The notes under the pieces are model-generated. The model was given only the letters and a program-made list of their open reading frames with translations, was not told where the DNA came from and did not search any database. A DNA stretch of 64,000 nucleotides from Bradyrhizobium cytisi (GTDB lineage Bacteria; Pseudomonadota; Alphaproteobacteria; Rhizobiales; Xanthobacteraceae): assembly GCF_008123515.1 (NCBI RefSeq), contig NZ_VSSR01000006.1, forward strand, positions 1-64,000, written 5' to 3'. Below are positions 52,901 through 61,526 of this stretch, in pieces; the first letter of the stretch is position 1, and each line of letters opens with the position of its first letter. Position numbers and translations under genes: made by a program.

Positions 52901-52919
52901 TGGGGGTCCTCGTTTCCTG

Positions 52920-53618
52920 TTACTTCTTGCTGGCGGCGTAGCGCGCCTTGGTCTCGGCGTTCATGGGATAGAGGCCCGGCAGCGCCGCGCCGTTGTTCAC
53001 CTCGTTGACGATCCAGGCTTCCATCCGCTCCTGCTCGACGCCTTCATTGAGCACGTGTTCGAGCATCGCCTGCGGGATCAGCACGCAGCCGTCCTGGTCG
53101 GCGACCACGATGTCGTTCGGGAACACGGCGACGCCGCCGCAGCCGATCGGCTCACCCCAGCCGACGAAGGTGAGGCCCGCAACCGACGGCGGCGCGGCAT
53201 AGCCGTCGCACCACACCGGAAGATGGGTGCCGAGCGTGCCCTCGACGTCACGCACGACGCCATCGGTGACGAGCGCGGTGACGCCGCGCTTCATCATGCG
53301 GGCGCAGAGAATGTCGCCGAAGATGCCGGCGTCAGTAATGCCCATGGCGTCGACCACGGCGATGCAGCCTTCCGGCATCGCCTCGATCGCGGTGCGGGTC
53401 GAGATCGGTGACGACCAGGATTCCGGCGTCGCCAGATCCTCGCGCGCCGGGACGAAGCGCAGCGTGAAGGCAGGGCCCACCAGGCGCGGCAGGCCCGGGC
53501 GCAGCGGACGCGCGCCGCGCATCCACACATTGCGCAGGCCCTTCTTCAGCAGGACCGTGGTGATGGTGGCAGTGGTGATGCCGGCGAGGGTCTTGCGGGC
53601 TTCGAGGGACAGCGACAT
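52920..53618 (-). CDS. RraA-like aldolase family protein
   Basis: A 232-residue protein from ATG 53618 (MSLSLEARKTLAGITTATIT). The RraA fold shows ARMMKRGVTALVTDGVVRDV with the Arg-Asp pair that binds metal and substrate, and IVVADQDGCVLIPQAMLEHV. Members are 4-hydroxy-4-methyl-2-oxoglutarate or oxaloacetate lyases; true RNase E regulators RraA are shorter, about 160 residues. The longer length favours the enzyme group. Confidence 0.82.
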   Translation of the reverse strand: MSLSLEARKTLAGITTATITTVLLKKGLRNVWMRGARPLRPGLPRLVGPAFTLRFVPAREDLATPESWSSPISTRTAIEAMPEGCIAVVDAMGITDAGIFGDILCARMMKRGVTALVTDGVVRDVEGTLGTHLPVWCDGYAAPPSVAGLTFVGWGEPIGCGGVAVFPNDIVVADQDGCVLIPQAMLEHVLNEGVEQERMEAWIVNEVNNGAALPGLYPMNAETKARYAASKK

Positions 53619-53865
53619 GGAAACAGACGAGCTCCGGATGGGCGGGAAAGAACGCGCGCATCTTGCGAGCCGCGCGCCTGCCGTCAAGGCCCAAAGCCCT
53701 GACAAGAACGCGGCCCAGCCGGGCTGTTATGCGACGCGATAACAAGGCTTTATCGCGACCCCTTGCATTAATTTATTGGACTTGCGGGCGCATTTACGCG
53801 AAGCAGGGTGATGCGGAACTCAAGGCCGAGCCCGCGCTTTTCCAAAGGCCCGATGTCGACATCTC

Positions 53866-54597
53866 ATGGCCGCGACGCTTCCCCCGCCCCGCCTTCTGCC
53901 CAATGGCGACAGCGCCGTCACGGTCGAGTTCAGCCGCACCATTGACGACGCCGCAAACGAGCGCGTGCTCGCGCTTGACAAGACGCTGCTGGCCACACCC
54001 ATCGAGGGCATCTCCGAGACCATCCCGACCTATCGCTCGCTGCTGGTGCATTACGATCCGGGCAAGATCGGGTTTGACGCGCTGTGCGAAAAGCTGCTCC
54101 CGATCGCTGGCCGGCCGCTGCCGCCGTCGACCAAGGCGCGGCGCTGGCGCATTCCCGTCGCCTATGGCGGCGAGCACGGCATCGACCTCGAGGATGTCGC
54201 GAAAGCGCTGAACACCACGCCCGACGACATCGTCGCCCGTCACGCCGGCGGCGACTATCGCGTTGCCATGATCGGCTTCACGCCGGGCTGGTCTTATCTC
54301 AGCGGCCTCGACAAATCGCTGCACATGTCACGGCGGCAGAACCCGCGGCTGTTGACGCCTGCCGGCACGATCTCGATCGGCGGCATCCAGGCCGGGATCC
54401 AGTGCCTGGCAGCGCCCAGCGGCTGGCACCTGCTTGGCCGCACGCCGGTCAGAACCTACCAGCTCCACCGGAATCCGACCTTCCTGACCGAACCCGGTGA
54501 TCGCGTGACGTTTTTTGCCATCGACCACAAGACGTTCGAGGAGCAGGACCGCGCCGCGGAAGCCGGCGAGATCATCGCCGAGCGGGTAGACGCATGA
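53866..54597 (+). CDS. pxpB: 5-oxoprolinase subunit PxpB
   Basis: A 243-residue protein of the carboxyltransferase C-D type (KipI family). It reads PRLLPNGDSAVTVEFSRTID, ISETIPTYRSLLVHYDPGKI, RIPVAYGGEHGIDLEDVA, then ARHAGGDYRVAMIGFTPGWS and LSGLDKSLHMSRRQNPRL, the conserved core. With PxpA and PxpC it opens 5-oxoproline to glutamate using ATP. Its stop overlaps pxpC as ATGA. Confidence 0.94.
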   Translation: MAATLPPPRLLPNGDSAVTVEFSRTIDDAANERVLALDKTLLATPIEGISETIPTYRSLLVHYDPGKIGFDALCEKLLPIAGRPLPPSTKARRWRIPVAYGGEHGIDLEDVAKALNTTPDDIVARHAGGDYRVAMIGFTPGWSYLSGLDKSLHMSRRQNPRLLTPAGTISIGGIQAGIQCLAAPSGWHLLGRTPVRTYQLHRNPTFLTEPGDRVTFFAIDHKTFEEQDRAAEAGEIIAERVDA

Positions 54598-55631
54598 GCC
54601 GGCTCATCGTCGCCAGCATTGGACCGGCAAGCTCCGTCCAGGACGGTGGACGCTACGGCGCGCAGCGCTATGGCCTGACGGTCAGCGGCGCGATGGACCG
54701 GCTGGCGCTGGCGGCGGCGAACACGCTGGTCGGCAACGAGCCGCTCGCTGCCGCGGTCGAGATCGGCCCGTTCGGCGCCACGTTCACGGCCAAGGATGGC
54801 GCCGTGCGCCTCGCCATCGCGGGCGCACCGCGCAACGCCGACGTCGCCGGGCGGCCGGTGGCCATGGAGACATCCGTCACGCTGAAGGACGGCGAGACAC
54901 TGACGCTGGGTTTCGCCCGCGGCGGCGCATTCACTTATCTCGCGATCGAAGGCGCCATCAAGGGCGAGCTGGTGTTCGGCAGCCTCGCGGTCAATGCCCG
55001 CGCCGGTCTCGGCAGTCCCTACCCGCGCCCGCTCCAGGCCGGCGATGAGCTCACGGTCGATGCCGCGAGCGGCGCGCCGGAATTGCGGATCGAAATGCCG
55101 AAGCCTGTGAGCGGTCCGATCCGCGTCGTGCTGGGGCCGCAGGACGACGAGTTCGATGACGCCAACAAGGCGCTGTTCCTCGACAGCGAGTGGAAGATCT
55201 CGGCGACCTCCGATCGCATGGGCTACCGGCTCGAAGGTCCCGCGATCAAGCATCTGCACGGCCACAACATCGTCTCCGACGGCACCGTCAACGGCAGCAT
55301 CCAGGTGCCCGGCAACGGCGCCCCGATCGCGCTGATGATGGATCGCGGCACCTCCGGCGGCTATCCCAAGATCGCAACCGTGATCACGGCCGATATCGGG
55401 CGGCTCGCCCAGACCTCGGCCGGAACGGCGTTCCGCTTCAAGGCCGTCCCCATGGCCGAGGCGCAGGAGGAGGCACGCAAATTTCAACAGCTGATCCGCA
55501 CCCTGCCCGATCGCCTGCGCTCGTCCGACACGGTCGAGCTCAACATCGAGGCGCTCAGCGATGCCAACGTCGCGGGCTATGCGGTGAGCGCGATGGATGC
55601 CGGGACCTGGCAGGTGACGGCCGAGCCTTAG
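54594..55631 (+). CDS. pxpC: 5-oxoprolinase subunit PxpC
   Basis: A 345-residue protein of the carboxyltransferase A-B type (KipA family). Family blocks: [79 protein letters not shown], and ISVQVPGNG-like [20 protein letters not shown]. It is coupled to pxpB and followed by pxpA after 28 bp. The set recycles oxoproline, a glutamine and glutathione by-product. Confidence 0.94.
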   Translation: MSRLIVASIGPASSVQDGGRYGAQRYGLTVSGAMDRLALAAANTLVGNEPLAAAVEIGPFGATFTAKDGAVRLAIAGAPRNADVAGRPVAMETSVTLKDGETLTLGFARGGAFTYLAIEGAIKGELVFGSLAVNARAGLGSPYPRPLQAGDELTVDAASGAPELRIEMPKPVSGPIRVVLGPQDDEFDDANKALFLDSEWKISATSDRMGYRLEGPAIKHLHGHNIVSDGTVNGSIQVPGNGAPIALMMDRGTSGGYPKIATVITADIGRLAQTSAGTAFRFKAVPMAEAQEEARKFQQLIRTLPDRLRSSDTVELNIEALSDANVAGYAVSAMDAGTWQVTAEP

Positions 55632-55659
55632 ACAACAAGACCAAAGGCGGAGAGCAACC

Positions 55660-56427
55660 ATGAAGACGATCGATCTCAATTGCGACCTCGGCGAAGGTTT
55701 TGGCGCGTGGGAGATGGGCAACGACGCCGCCATGATCGACCTCGCTAGCTCGGTCAACGTCGCCTGCGGCTTCCATGCCGGCGACCCCGACATCATGCGG
55801 CGGACGGTCGAGCTGGCGAAAGCGCGCGGTGTCTCCGTCGGCGCTCACCCCGGCTACCGCGACCTGCACGGTTTTGGCCGGCATCCGATCGCCGGCCTGA
55901 AGTCATCCGAGATCGAGAACCTCGTCGCCTACCAGATCGGCGCTCTGCAGGCGATCGCGACCGCGGCCGGCCACAAGGTCACCCATGTGAAGGCGCATGG
56001 CGCGCTGTCCAACGTCGCCTGCGAGGACGACATGACAGCGAAGGCGATTGCCGCCGGCATCAGGGCGGTCGACCCCAGCCTGATCTTCGTGGTGCTTGCC
56101 AACTCGAAGCTGGTGAAGGCCGGCGAAGAGGCCAACCTGCCGATGGTGCACGAGGTGTTCGCCGACCGCGCCTATGAGGACGACGGCAACCTGGTCTCGC
56201 GCAAGAAGCCCGGTGCGGTGCTGCACGATGCCAAGGCGATCGCCGATCGCGTGGTGCGCATGGTGCAGGATGGTGCGGTGGTCTCGGTGACGGGCAAGGT
56301 CATCAAGATGCGCACGGACACGGTGTGCATCCATGGCGATACGCACGGTGCGGTCGAGATCGCACAGACCTTGCGTCAGTCCTTGAAGGATGCGGGCATC
56401 GAGGTCGCGCCGTTCAAGCGCGGGTGA
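55660..56427 (+). CDS. pxpA: 5-oxoprolinase subunit PxpA
   Basis: A 255-residue LamB/YcsF-family protein. The opening [20 protein letters not shown], the block [20 protein letters not shown], the His-rich [17 protein letters not shown] and the end [18 protein letters not shown] are diagnostic. GGAGAG is well placed. It is the ATP-dependent hydrolase core of the oxoprolinase complex. A dispersed repeat follows 15 bp after its stop. Confidence 0.95.
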   Translation: MKTIDLNCDLGEGFGAWEMGNDAAMIDLASSVNVACGFHAGDPDIMRRTVELAKARGVSVGAHPGYRDLHGFGRHPIAGLKSSEIENLVAYQIGALQAIATAAGHKVTHVKAHGALSNVACEDDMTAKAIAAGIRAVDPSLIFVVLANSKLVKAGEEANLPMVHEVFADRAYEDDGNLVSRKKPGAVLHDAKAIADRVVRMVQDGAVVSVTGKVIKMRTDTVCIHGDTHGAVEIAQTLRQSLKDAGIEVAPFKRG

Positions 56428-56442
56428 GACAAACTCGGTGCT

Positions 56443-56539
56443 GTAGGGTGGGCAAAGCGAAGCGTGCCCACCACGTCGATGTCGCATGTCGAGAGATGGT
56501 GGGCACGGCGCGCGAAGGGCGCGCCTTTGCCCACCCTAC
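56443..56539. repeat. dispersed palindromic repeat, about 97 bp
   Basis: GTAGGGTGGGCAAAG at the left pairs with CTTTGCCCACCCTAC at the right; inner arms CGTGCCCACCA and TGGTGGGCACG also pair. Both ends would fold into a long hairpin. It is of a different sequence from the repeat at 35317. Placement after pxpA may help terminate transcription. Confidence 0.8.
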
Positions 56540-56557
56540 GAGAGCGGTGACGCCTCG

Positions 56558-56710
56558 TTAGAACGGATGCACCGACAACGTGCCGAACACGATCGCGGCG
56601 ATGACGGCGAAGGCGCTGTAGAGCCCGATGTGATGGGCGTTCGCCGCGGTCCGGCGCGAGAGCGAGCGCGCGTAGAAGTGCAGCCTGGCTTCCGCCGACA
56701 GTTCGCGCAT
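56558..56710 (-). CDS. 50-residue membrane protein
   Basis: ATG 56710 opens MRELSAEARLHFYARSLSRR, then TAANAHHIGLYSAF and AVIAAIVFGTLSVHPF. The head is basic and the last 25 residues form one helix. The frame upstream of the ATG has no start signal. A single-pass protein with its N-terminus inside is likely. Confidence 0.55.
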   Translation of the reverse strand: MRELSAEARLHFYARSLSRRTAANAHHIGLYSAFAVIAAIVFGTLSVHPF

Positions 56711-56868
56711 GGTCGATCTCCAACGCCGCATTTGCGGGATTATGAAGGATCGACCCGGGTAGCGGGCAAGACGGCCGCGCAAATAGCGATATCGGTGCTC
56801 TGAAGACCGCACATCGCAGTTACAAATTCTCTGCACCCGCGGGTTCCGAGAATCTTATTCGTTAAACT

Positions 56869-56892
56869 CCGAGCCAGCTGGAACCGGCTCGG
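56869..56892 (-). terminator. terminator of the nitrite assimilation operon
   Basis: CCGAGCC (56869-56875) pairs with GGCTCGG (56886-56892). It lies 33 bp after the flavoprotein stop, and on the minus strand is followed by AGTTTAACG. Confidence 0.65.
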
Positions 56893-56924
56893 ATGACACG
56901 GGAATGACAGCGGGGGAAAAGGGC

Positions 56925-58538
56925 TTAGTAGACGTCAGCCTGGAAGCGGCCCTTCTTCTTGAGATCGGCGACAAAACTGACGGCCTCATCGGTCGAGCGT
57001 GCGCCGAACTGGGCGACGATGTCGACCAGCGCGCGCTCGACATCCTTGGCCATGCGCTTGGCATCGCCGCAGATGTAGAGATGGGCGCCCTCGGCAAGCC
57101 ACGTCCAGACCTCGCGGCCGAGCTCGCGCATACGGTCCTGCACGTAAAACTTCTTCTCGCCGTCGCGCGACCAGGCGAGCGACAGGCGCGTCAGAAGGCC
57201 TGAGGTCTTCATCGCGTTGAGCTCGTCGCGATAGAAGAAATCGCAATCGCTGCGCTGATGGCCGAAGAACAGCCAGTTCTTGCCCTGCGCGCCGGTCGCC
57301 TTGCGGTCGAGCAGGAAGGCGCGGAACGGCGCAATGCCGGTGCCGGGGCCGATCATGATGACCGGAATCTTCGGATCCTCCGGCAGGCCGAAACCGTGCG
57401 CCTTCTGCACATAGACCTTGAGCTTGTCGCCCTCGTTGATGCGCTCGCCGAGGAAGGTCGAGGCGACGCCGACGCGCTTGCGCTTGCCGATGACGTAACG
57501 CACGGAATCGACCGTCAGCGACAGCTTTCCGGGCGTCGCATTGTGCGACGACGAGATCGAGTAGAGCCGCGGCTGCAGCGGCTCCAGCGCCTCGACGAAG
57601 GCTTCCGGATGCGGCCGCGTGCCCGAGAATTTCTGCAGCGCAGCCATCACGTCGAGCGTTGCCGCATCGCCATCGGGATCCTCGCCCTGCGCCAGCGCTC
57701 GCGCCTTCTCGCGCTGCGCACCGCCGGTGATGAAGGAGAGCAGCTCGAACAGCTTGTCCGGCGCCGGCGACAGCGAGACGTCCTCGACCAGCGCCTCGCG
57801 CAGCGTCTTGTTGTTGACCTTGGTGGTGTGGGACGCCCCGAGCAGCGCGATGATCTGGTCGACGAGACCGAGGTCGTTGCGCGCGAACACGCCAAAGCTG
57901 TCGCCCACGACGTAGTCGAGCTTGCTCTCGGAGAGATCGAACTCGACGTGATAAGTCTCCTTCTCCGAAGCGCCCTTGTTGAGCAGGTGCCGCGACAGGA
58001 AGGTCGCTTCAGCCGGATTTTCGCGGGCGCGGCCGGGCGCGGCCTTCACCTCCGGTGCAGCCGGTGCACTCGCGACCGCGGCCGCCCCTGCCGCAGGCTT
58101 TGCGGCCGGCACCTTGTCGACCTCCTCGAAAAGCTGCTTGAGCATCCGCGCCGTCTCCTTGCCGCCGGGGGCGCAGAGGTTGAGGCGCGCTTCGCTCTTG
58201 TTGGCGATCGAGTCCGAATAGTCGGCGCAATTGTAGCCGCACTGACCGCAATCCTGCTGCGCCATCGCGGCCATCATGCGGCGGCGGAGCGGACGTCCTT
58301 CCGCGAGCTTCATGCGGTCGGCGATCGCCATCGCCGGATCGTGCCAGGGGGCCTCCCCGTCATCGCCGTCGCCTTGCGGGCCGAGCATGACTCCGTTCTC
58401 GATCGGCGACAGCGCCGTCGAGCCGTCGAGGCCGAGCATGCCGACGAGAAACCCGTTCAGCCACAGCCGCTGGCCCTCGCTGAACGGGGCATTGGCCGGA
58501 ATGATCTCGATCGTGGGAGGCAGGGTCATCTGGGTCAT
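56925..58538 (-). CDS. flavoprotein reductase, sulfite/nitrite reductase partner (CysJ-like without flavodoxin)
   Basis: A 537-residue protein. Residues about 95-130 hold a Cys cluster (QQDCGQCGYNCADYSDSI then LNLCAPGG) of a Fe-S type domain. A low-complexity Ala/Pro link follows. From about residue 180 comes the FAD and NADPH reductase unit: PRLYSISSSHNATPGKLSLT (FAD), VIMIGPGTGIAPFRAFLLDR (NADPH), LYICGDAKRMAKDVERAL. There is no FMN flavodoxin domain, unlike CysJ. It overlaps the nitrite reductase gene by ATGA, so it is probably its electron donor. Confidence 0.85.
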   Translation of the reverse strand: MTQMTLPPTIEIIPANAPFSEGQRLWLNGFLVGMLGLDGSTALSPIENGVMLGPQGDGDDGEAPWHDPAMAIADRMKLAEGRPLRRRMMAAMAQQDCGQCGYNCADYSDSIANKSEARLNLCAPGGKETARMLKQLFEEVDKVPAAKPAAGAAAVASAPAAPEVKAAPGRARENPAEATFLSRHLLNKGASEKETYHVEFDLSESKLDYVVGDSFGVFARNDLGLVDQIIALLGASHTTKVNNKTLREALVEDVSLSPAPDKLFELLSFITGGAQREKARALAQGEDPDGDAATLDVMAALQKFSGTRPHPEAFVEALEPLQPRLYSISSSHNATPGKLSLTVDSVRYVIGKRKRVGVASTFLGERINEGDKLKVYVQKAHGFGLPEDPKIPVIMIGPGTGIAPFRAFLLDRKATGAQGKNWLFFGHQRSDCDFFYRDELNAMKTSGLLTRLSLAWSRDGEKKFYVQDRMRELGREVWTWLAEGAHLYICGDAKRMAKDVERALVDIVAQFGARSTDEAVSFVADLKKKGRFQADVY

Positions 58539-60331
58539 GCTGCTACTTCCGCTTCGGCGAGTTTGCGCAGGGCTTCACCGTCGTGACGACGGGAGAAGGT
58601 CAGGAACGTCTCTTCCGGCGAGGCGCGGTTGGCGAGATAGGCCTTGAGCAGGCTCTCGACGATCTTCGGAGCATCCTCGGCCTTCACGTTTTGAAACACC
58701 TCCTGCCCGATATCGGCATCGGGACCGAACCCGCCGCCGGTGAAGAGGTGATAACCCTCGACCGTGTCCTCTTCGCTCGCGCCTGGCACCTTGGCCGCGA
58801 TCAGGCCGATGTCGGAGATGTAGTGCTGCGCGCAGGAGTGATGGCAGCCGGTCAGATGGATGTTGAGCGGCGTATCGAGATTGACGCGCTCGTCGCACCA
58901 GTCGCCGATCGCGGCGGCATGACGCTTGGTGTCGGAGGCCGCGAACTTGCACCCGGCGTTGCCGGTGCAGGCGATCAGGCCGGCGCGGACGTTCGAGACT
59001 TCAGTGGCGAGGCCGAGCTTCTCGACCGCGGCGGTGACGAGCGCGACATTCTCGTCGCGCACGCCCGAGATCAGCAAGTTCTGCCAGACCGTGAGGCGGA
59101 TATCGCCGTCGCCGAGATCCTGCGAAATCTTCGCGAGGCCGCGCATCTGCCCGCAGGTGAGCTTGCCGACCGGCAGCGCCACGCCGACCCAGTTGAGCCC
59201 GGCCTGCTTCTGCTTGTGCACGCCGATATGGGCCATGCGGTCGGACAAGGGGCGCGACAGAAGCGCCTCGGCCGGCACGCGTGCGAAAGGCTTCTTCAGC
59301 CGCTCCTCGACCAGCTTGAGGAAGCCGTCGTGCCCCATATTGTCCAGCACGTATTTCAGCCGCGCCTTGTTGCGGTTGGTGCGGTCTCCGTGCTCGATGA
59401 AGACGCGCACGATGGCGTCGGCAACAGCGGTCGCGTCCTCAGGACGAACGACGATGCCCGAATATTTCGCAAAATCCTTGTGACCGGTGATGCCGCCAAG
59501 GCCGAGCTTGAACCAGATTCCGGGTTCGACGCCAAAGCCGTCCTTCACCTCGACCGCAGTGAAAGCGATGTCGTTGGTCTCCTCCAGCGCGGCGATCTTG
59601 CCGGCACCGTCGAAGGCAACGTTGAACTTACGCGGCAGGCCAAACAGCGAGCGGTCGTTGAGGATGTGGTAGTGCCATTCGCGTGCATAGGGGCGCGTGT
59701 CGAGCAGCTCCTGCGGATCGATGCCGGCCGTCGGCGTGCCCGTGACGTTGCGGATGTTGTCGGCGCCGGCGCCGCGCGAGCACAGGCCGATGTCCTGGAC
59801 GCCCTCGATCAGCGCCACCGCGTTCTTCGGCTCGATCTCGCGGATCTGGAAGTTGGCGCGAGTGGTGACGTGGGTGTAGCCGCCGCCACAGCTTTCCGCG
59901 ATGTCGGCGAGGCCCGACATCTGCCAGTGCTTCAAAATGCCGTTGGGAATGCGCAGGCGGGCCATGTAGGAGGTCTGCGTCGGCGCGACCCAGAAGATGC
60001 CGTAATAGCGCCAGCGGAAATTGTCCGCCGGCGTCGGGTTGGCGTTGTTGCGCGCCTGGTCCTTCAAGCGATCATAGGCATCGAACGGATGCAGCTCGCG
60101 CTTGAACTTCTCCTGGTCGGCGAGCTTCTTGCCCGCCGCCGTGAGCTTGTCCTGGGCCTTGATCGCCGCAGCGTCCGGCCCCATCGGCTCCGAGGGAGCG
60201 TTGGCCGCAGGCGCGCCGCCGGCTGCAAAGGCGCGCCCGACACGTCCGACCTGCATGCCGGACATGAAACCTTCGAGGTAGCGCTTCTGCTCGTCGGAGA
60301 AATCGGCCGTGGGTGCTGTATCGAATTTCAT
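58535..60331 (-). CDS. nirA: ferredoxin-type nitrite reductase (NirA family)
   Basis: A 598-residue siroheme/4Fe-4S enzyme that reduces nitrite to ammonium with six electrons. ATG 60331 (MKFDTAPTADFSDEQKRYLE) is chosen because it lies 13 bp after the channel gene. The two ferredoxin-like halves are seen (GGGYTHVTTRANFQIREIEP; LNWVGVALPVGKLTCGQMRG). The Fe-S/siroheme Cys are in LIACTGNAGCKFAASD and LTGCHHSCAQHYISDIGL. Sulfite reductase (CysI) is the closest alternative; the FNT channel and NasTS neighbours favour nitrite. Confidence 0.88.
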   Translation of the reverse strand: MKFDTAPTADFSDEQKRYLEGFMSGMQVGRVGRAFAAGGAPAANAPSEPMGPDAAAIKAQDKLTAAGKKLADQEKFKRELHPFDAYDRLKDQARNNANPTPADNFRWRYYGIFWVAPTQTSYMARLRIPNGILKHWQMSGLADIAESCGGGYTHVTTRANFQIREIEPKNAVALIEGVQDIGLCSRGAGADNIRNVTGTPTAGIDPQELLDTRPYAREWHYHILNDRSLFGLPRKFNVAFDGAGKIAALEETNDIAFTAVEVKDGFGVEPGIWFKLGLGGITGHKDFAKYSGIVVRPEDATAVADAIVRVFIEHGDRTNRNKARLKYVLDNMGHDGFLKLVEERLKKPFARVPAEALLSRPLSDRMAHIGVHKQKQAGLNWVGVALPVGKLTCGQMRGLAKISQDLGDGDIRLTVWQNLLISGVRDENVALVTAAVEKLGLATEVSNVRAGLIACTGNAGCKFAASDTKRHAAAIGDWCDERVNLDTPLNIHLTGCHHSCAQHYISDIGLIAAKVPGASEEDTVEGYHLFTGGGFGPDADIGQEVFQNVKAEDAPKIVESLLKAYLANRASPEETFLTFSRRHDGEALRKLAEAEVAA

Positions 60332-60344
60332 GGGCTGAATAGAC

Positions 60345-61175
60345 CTACTCTGCTGCCTGGACCGCGACCTGCGCGACGTCGGCCGTGGGCTTGGCGGGCT
60401 TGTACGTGGCGTAGAGCGCAAGGCCGGTGAAGACGAAGCCGCCGACGAGATTGCCGAGCGTCACCGGGATCTGATTCCACAGCCACCAGTCGGAGAGGCT
60501 GACCTTGGCGCCCAGCAGCATGCCGGTCGGGATGACGAACATGTTGACGACGGCGTGCTCGAAGCCGAGCGCGAAGAACAGGAAGATCGGCAGCCAGGTC
60601 GCCGCGATCTTGCCGACCGTGGAGGTCGAGGTCATCGCCATGACGACGCCGAGGCAAACCAGCCAGTTGCAGAGGATCGCCTTGACGAAGACGGAGACCA
60701 TGCCCGCGGTGCCGATCGCGGCATTGCCGATGGTCTTGGCTTCGGCCACCGCAACGATCCGGGCGGCGACGCCAGCGACCTCGACCTTGCCCATGTTAGT
60801 GAGCGAGATCGCGATCAACACGCCGAAAGCGAGGCTGCCGAGCAGATTGGCGATGAAGACCCAGGACCAGTTGGAGATCACCGCATTCCAGCTCGCCTTG
60901 CCCTCGAGGCGCGCCAGCGGAATGATGGCGAAGCTGCCGGTGACGAGCTCGAGGCCGAGCAGAACGATCATCACGAGGCTGACGGGAAAGATCAGCGCGC
61001 CGACGAGAGGCTGGCCGGTGGTGAGAGCGCCGCTGAAGGCGAGCGTGGTGGCGGCGCCGAGCAGCGCACCGGAAATCGCGCCGCGGATCATGATGTCGCG
61101 CGGGGCCAGCGCCAGCTTCTTCAGGCTGGCATCGACCATCGAGGCCACAACGTCGGAGGGTTTCGCGTAATCCAT
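60345..61175 (-). CDS. formate/nitrite transporter family channel
   Basis: A 276-residue FNT channel, a pentamer that passes small anions. Six helices are visible, with the family blocks FPVSLVMIVLLGLELVTGSF, KAILCNWLVCLGVVMAM and FALGFEHAVVNMFVIPTGML (the pore His). GGAGC precedes the ATG. Upstream lies a 350-bp leader with the promoter and RNA motif described separately. It is the first gene of the operon, so it likely imports nitrite for NirA. Confidence 0.92.
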   Translation of the reverse strand: MDYAKPSDVVASMVDASLKKLALAPRDIMIRGAISGALLGAATTLAFSGALTTGQPLVGALIFPVSLVMIVLLGLELVTGSFAIIPLARLEGKASWNAVISNWSWVFIANLLGSLAFGVLIAISLTNMGKVEVAGVAARIVAVAEAKTIGNAAIGTAGMVSVFVKAILCNWLVCLGVVMAMTSTSTVGKIAATWLPIFLFFALGFEHAVVNMFVIPTGMLLGAKVSLSDWWLWNQIPVTLGNLVGGFVFTGLALYATYKPAKPTADVAQVAVQAAE

Positions 61176-61275
61176 ATCGAAGCTCCAGCTTGCCGCGCGA
61201 AAGGCGGCGTCAACGGGTTGAACGGACGTCGATCGCTGGGAGGCGGTTGGAGGCGCATAAGCGCCCAGCCGGAAC

Positions 61276-61304
61276 CCGGAACGATCCGATCAGCTTCGTT
61301 GCTG
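61276..61304 (-). promoter_or_regulatory. two tandem A1-G4 hexaloop hairpins, candidate NasT (ANTAR) binding RNA
   Basis: On the minus strand the leader reads CAGC-AACGAA-GCTG, then one A, then TCGG-ATCGTT-CCGG. Both are four-pair stems with six-base loops, and both loops have A at position 1 and G at position 4, the rule for RNAs bound by ANTAR antiterminators. The element lies 101 bases upstream of the channel start and 60 or so downstream of the predicted sigma-54 start. The second stem can re-pair with CCGGGTTCCGG just beyond it, which would exclude the ANTAR fold. A strong hairpin GGCGC-TTAT-GCGCC follows (61252-61265). Confidence 0.7.
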
Positions 61305-61364
61305 CGGAAATCCACCATGGACTGGAGCCGCCGGCGCCCACGCCGGACGGCTTGGGTTCTCCCT

Positions 61365-61382
61365 ATTCAAGGAGTGTGCCAA
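61365..61382 (-). promoter_or_regulatory. sigma-54-like promoter of the nitrite operon
   Basis: The minus strand reads TTGGCACACTCCTTGAAT. TGGCAC matches the -24 element exactly and, after the correct spacing, TTGAA stands where TTGCA is expected at -12, one mismatch in the key GC pair. A palindromic TGCA-N-TGCA lies about 50 bp upstream (61431-61439), a possible site for an enhancer protein. The predicted start is near 61355, followed at once by a strong hairpin (61326-61352). Confidence 0.5.
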
Positions 61383-61526
61383 CGCAACATAAACGGCAAA
61401 GCCGTATAAGATCAGTAGTTTAGGATTGTGTGCAGTGCATGAAGTGGACCGCAATTCATGCCACTTCGGGCAGCAATAGCCCAAAGATTAAGCTTCGAAT
61501 CGATGTGATTAAGAAATGAGCAGGCC

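Noticed and set aside
58583-60430. A 615-codon plus-strand frame opposite nirA
   Set aside because: Shadow of nirA, which has siroheme and Fe-S Cys motifs; the plus-strand product has no recognisable domain.
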